Shown here piece after piece: positions 6,383 through 8,163 of a stretch of DNA of 8,163 bases (position 1 is its first letter; each line of letters opens with the position of its first letter). The notes below the pieces were generated by a model, which ran no database searches, had not been told where the DNA came from, and was given only the letters and a program-made list of their open reading frames with translations. Both the position numbers and the translations under genes were made by a program. Origin of the DNA: Dehalococcoidia bacterium (GTDB lineage Bacteria > Chloroflexota > Dehalococcoidia > Bin125); the NCBI GenBank assembly GCA_007571275.1, contig RKRS01000243.1:1-8163 (forward strand), in the 5' to 3' direction.

Positions 6383-6529
6383 GAGTGCGCTCCTCTCCAG
6401 GTGTTGTTGACGCGAAGTCTACGGATTTCACACCAGCATCGGAGCACTACAACCCTCACGCTTCACTCTCTGGGGGAAGCTGTCCCCTGCCTACGCAGGG
6501 GCAGGCTGCGGAGCGACCGAAGGGAGCTA
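6383..6529. other. Non-coding gap between permease and dehydrogenase genes
   Basis: These 147 bp lie downstream of the DppC-like stop and upstream of the dehydrogenase start, both on the minus strand. The permease-proximal half is hairpin-rich (6473-6501) and also holds an imperfect palindrome near 6511-6528. The dehydrogenase-proximal half (6383-6470) is more ordinary and would be the place for a dehydrogenase promoter; TAGACT (minus, near 6417-6422) is a weak -10 candidate without a matching -35. No coding frame is supported. Confidence 0.4.
6484..6501 (-). terminator. GC hairpin after the permease genes (possible terminator or attenuator)
   Basis: CCCCTGC (6484-6490), a four-base loop and GCAGGGG (6495-6501) make a perfect 7-bp stem, starting about 28 nt after the DppC-like stop on the minus strand. 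No run of T follows, so it is not a textbook intrinsic terminator. It could be a weak terminator, an mRNA-stabilising 3' structure, or part of a dispersed palindromic repeat. It overlaps a second possible hairpin at 6473-6487. Confidence 0.4.
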
Positions 6530-7453
6530 CTAGGAACCGCGCAAGCGCGGATCAAACGCGTCGCGGAGCGCGTCGCCGATGATGTTGAATGAGAACACGG
6601 TCAGGAAGATCGCCAACCCCGGCCAGACCGATAGCCAGGGCTGCTCGATCATGTGAATCCGCGCCTCCGCGCCCAGCATGAACCCCCATGATGCCGCCGG
6701 CGGTTGAATCCCGTAGCCAAGGAAGGAAACTGAAGCCTCGATCAGGATGGCAATGCCCAGCTGCGCCGTGGCGATGACCAGGATCGGCGGCAGCGCATTG
6801 GGCAGGATGTGGCGTGCGATAATCCGAGCCTGCCCCGCTCCCAGCGTCCGCGCGGCCTCGATGTAGGGCTGCGAGGACACCTGGATCGCTGCCGCCCGCG
6901 CGACGCGAATACCGGCGCCGAGCAGCGCGATGGCAATCACGACGATCAGCAGTCCCACGCTGTTGCCAAGGAAGGCCGTCAACGAGATCACAATGATCAG
7001 ACCCGGAAACGCCATCAGGATATCGACGATGCGTTGGTTGACCACGTCGAACCAGCCGCCGACTGCGCCGCTGACCAGGCCGACGAACGTCGAAATGAGG
7101 ATCGCGATCCCGACCGAGGCGATGCTCACACCGAGCGAGGCGCGGCCGCCGTAGAGCACCCGAGTGAACACATCCCGGCCGAGCGCGTCGCTGCCCATCA
7201 GATAGTCGGCGGACGGTGCGGCCAGTCGTTCTAGTGGATTGATCGCGAGCGGATCGGCCGGCGCAACATAATCGGCCAGTCCGGCGCCCAACCCAATCAA
7301 GAGCAGCACGACGCCCATCAGACACGGGAACGGATACTTGCGCACTACCTGCGCGACTCGACGGATGGAACCCACCCCGGCGGAGAGGGCAGTCTGCGTG
7401 ACCGTCCGGGGCTGGTCAGGCGCCGACGCGGATGCGCGGGTCGAGGAAGCCAT
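6530..7453 (-). CDS. dppC: ABC transporter permease, DppC-like (peptide/nickel family)
   Basis: This 307-residue inner-membrane permease is one half of the channel of a peptide/opine/nickel-type ABC importer. It has a cytoplasmic N-terminus (1-42), a first membrane segment (about 43-62), the family signature MGSDALGRDVFTRVLYGGR (86-104), and further hydrophobic segments at about 108-133, 147-163, 166-185, 221-245 and 276-294, making six in all. The ATPase-contacting EAA loop is EAARTLGAGQARIIARHILP (199-218). The end, DALRDAFDPRLRGS, is typical for DppC/OppC. The start at 7453 overlaps the end of the DppB-like gene by 38 bp with only a weak ribosome site (GTGGA), suggesting translational coupling. 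No ATPase gene follows; the next gene is the dehydrogenase. The transported solute (peptide, opine, glycoside or metal chelate) cannot be read from the permease. The symbol names the family rather than the substrate. Confidence 0.95.
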   Translation of the reverse strand: MASSTRASASAPDQPRTVTQTALSAGVGSIRRVAQVVRKYPFPCLMGVVLLLIGLGAGLADYVAPADPLAINPLERLAAPSADYLMGSDALGRDVFTRVLYGGRASLGVSIASVGIAILISTFVGLVSGAVGGWFDVVNQRIVDILMAFPGLIIVISLTAFLGNSVGLLIVVIAIALLGAGIRVARAAAIQVSSQPYIEAARTLGAGQARIIARHILPNALPPILVIATAQLGIAILIEASVSFLGYGIQPPAASWGFMLGAEARIHMIEQPWLSVWPGLAIFLTVFSFNIIGDALRDAFDPRLRGS

Positions 7454-8163
7454 ACGACACGTCCACTAGCAGATTGGTGATGATGACCGCGCCGGCGATC
7501 CAGACGTTGACCGCCTGCACAACGACGTAGTCACGATTCGCGATCCCATCGAGCAGATAGGCGCCCAGACCAGGCAGGGCGAAGATCAACTCGAAGACGA
7601 CCGCGCCGCCCAGCACGACCGGAAACTGCACGCCGATCACGGTGACAAAGGGGATCAGCGAGTTGCGCAACGCGTGTCGGCGCAGCAGCATGAGTCGAGA
7701 GAGCCCCTTGGCGCGCGCGGTCAGCATGTAGTCCTGACGCAGGACATCGAGTAACGCGGTGCGCAGAATCCGTGTCTGCACTCCGGCCAGGATGAGGCCG
7801 AAGAGCAGGGCCGGCAGCCACATCTGTTGGAGATTGGTGAGCGGCGCTTCCCAGATTGGTTGATAGCCCAGCGGCGGTGACCAGCTGAACCACTTGGCGC
7901 CGAAGACTACCGCCAGCGTCGCCAACCAGAATCCGGGGATAGCCAAGGCGAACACCGCAATGCTGCGAGCGAGATAATCAGGCCAGCGACTGCGTTGCAG
8001 GGCCGCGATGATGCCCAGTGGCACCGAGATGCAGGTCGCGATGATCAAGCCCAGGATCGCGAGCTCCATCGTCACATCGAGGCGATGTCCCAGGTCGTTG
8101 CTGACGTTGCGCTGGGTTCTCAGCGACTGGCCGAAGTCGCCTTGCAGCGCGTTGCCCAGCCAC
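7416..8163 (-). CDS. dppB: ABC transporter permease, DppB-like (partial, N-terminus off window)
   Basis: An open frame enters from the right edge and ends at TGA 7416-7418, giving 248 visible residues, roughly the C-terminal three quarters of a family of about 310-340 residues. The start is outside the window. An internal GTG at 8075 can look like a start, but the same frame continues upstream as WLGNALQGDFGQSLRTQ, a conserved DppB stretch (usually WLGN-x-LxGDxGxS), so it is not the real one. Hydrophobic segments are at about 31-55, 65-88, 112-128, 170-192 and 215-235 of the visible part. The EAA loop is YMLTARAKGLSRLMLLRRHA (145-164) followed by LRNSLIPF. The end, YGFLDPRIRVGA, is the usual DppB terminus. 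It pairs with the overlapping DppC-like gene to form the channel. The substrate-binding protein probably lies upstream, beyond the right edge. Confidence 0.95.
   Translation of the reverse strand, partial: WLGNALQGDFGQSLRTQRNVSNDLGHRLDVTMELAILGLIIATCISVPLGIIAALQRSRWPDYLARSIAVFALAIPGFWLATLAVVFGAKWFSWSPPLGYQPIWEAPLTNLQQMWLPALLFGLILAGVQTRILRTALLDVLRQDYMLTARAKGLSRLMLLRRHALRNSLIPFVTVIGVQFPVVLGGAVVFELIFALPGLGAYLLDGIANRDYVVVQAVNVWIAGAVIITNLLVDVSYGFLDPRIRVGA

Noticed and set aside
5696..6592. 298-codon plus-strand open frame across the dehydrogenase gene
   Set aside because: It lies opposite clear zinc and Rossmann motifs, runs through the non-coding gap and hairpins, and has no domain pattern.
6809..7234. 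Plus-strand open frames over the DppC-like gene
   Set aside because: Polar, Asp/Arg/Gln-rich translations opposite membrane segments are the expected shadow of hydrophobic codons.
8073..8075. GTG as the start of the DppB-like protein
   Set aside because: The frame stays open to the window edge and upstream residues match the conserved WLGN-x-LxGDxGxS stretch, so the gene is cut by the window rather than starting here.
1..8163. CRISPR arrays, tRNA/rRNA genes, insertion sequences, toxin-antitoxin or defence systems
   Set aside because: No regular repeat-spacer pattern, cloverleaf, transposase motif, terminal inverted repeats or nuclease/effector motif was seen on either strand.

Overview
The window is GC-rich (by eye about 60-65%), gene-dense DNA with G/C-rich third codon positions and Shine-Dalgarno-type start sites. 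It looks like a chromosomal segment of an aerobic, heterotrophic bacterium. The mix of families (a PAL-like NHL propeller, a methylcrotonyl-CoA-carboxylase-type subunit, RidA, SnoaL, a nitroreductase, a medium-chain alcohol dehydrogenase and a Dpp-type transporter) would fit Chloroflexota (Thermomicrobia-like) or a high-GC actinobacterium. This is an inference from gene content; no rRNA or other taxonomic marker is present.

Layout. (1) 1-633, minus strand: 5' part of an NHL-repeat beta-propeller resembling peptidyl-alpha-hydroxyglycine alpha-amidating lyase (PAL), running off the left edge. (2) 743-2407, plus: acyl-CoA carboxylase carboxyltransferase of the methylcrotonyl-CoA type, divergent from the PAL-like gene across a 109-bp gap. 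(3) 4438 down to 2414, minus: a collinear run of ridA-like, SnoaL-like and membrane-anchored polysaccharide deacetylase genes with gaps of about 20-50 bp. The deacetylase ends 6 bp from the end of the carboxylase gene. (4) 4439-4618: divergent promoter region with a CCACGTGG palindrome and a triple GGAAAT repeat. (5) 4619-5260, plus: nitroreductase-family flavoprotein. (6) 6382 down to 5273, minus: zinc-dependent alcohol dehydrogenase, convergent with the nitroreductase. (7) 6383-6529: non-coding gap with overlapping GC hairpins. (8) 8163 down to 6530, minus: two overlapping permease genes of a peptide/nickel-type ABC importer (DppB-like, cut by the right edge, and DppC-like).

Function. The permeases would form the membrane channel of a peptide or small-solute importer. 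Its binding protein and ATPases are not in the window. The RidA-like, SnoaL-like, nitroreductase, dehydrogenase and carboxylase proteins are soluble enzymes typical of small-molecule catabolism and detoxification. A shared pathway is possible but the sequence does not prove it. The deacetylase is a separate cell-envelope function. I see no CRISPR array, tRNA, rRNA, insertion sequence or phage gene, and no compelling evidence of an undescribed system. The best leads are the RidA homologue that lacks the catalytic arginine, the bacterial PAL-like enzyme that retains most recognisable active-site residues, and the competing hairpins between the permease and dehydrogenase genes.
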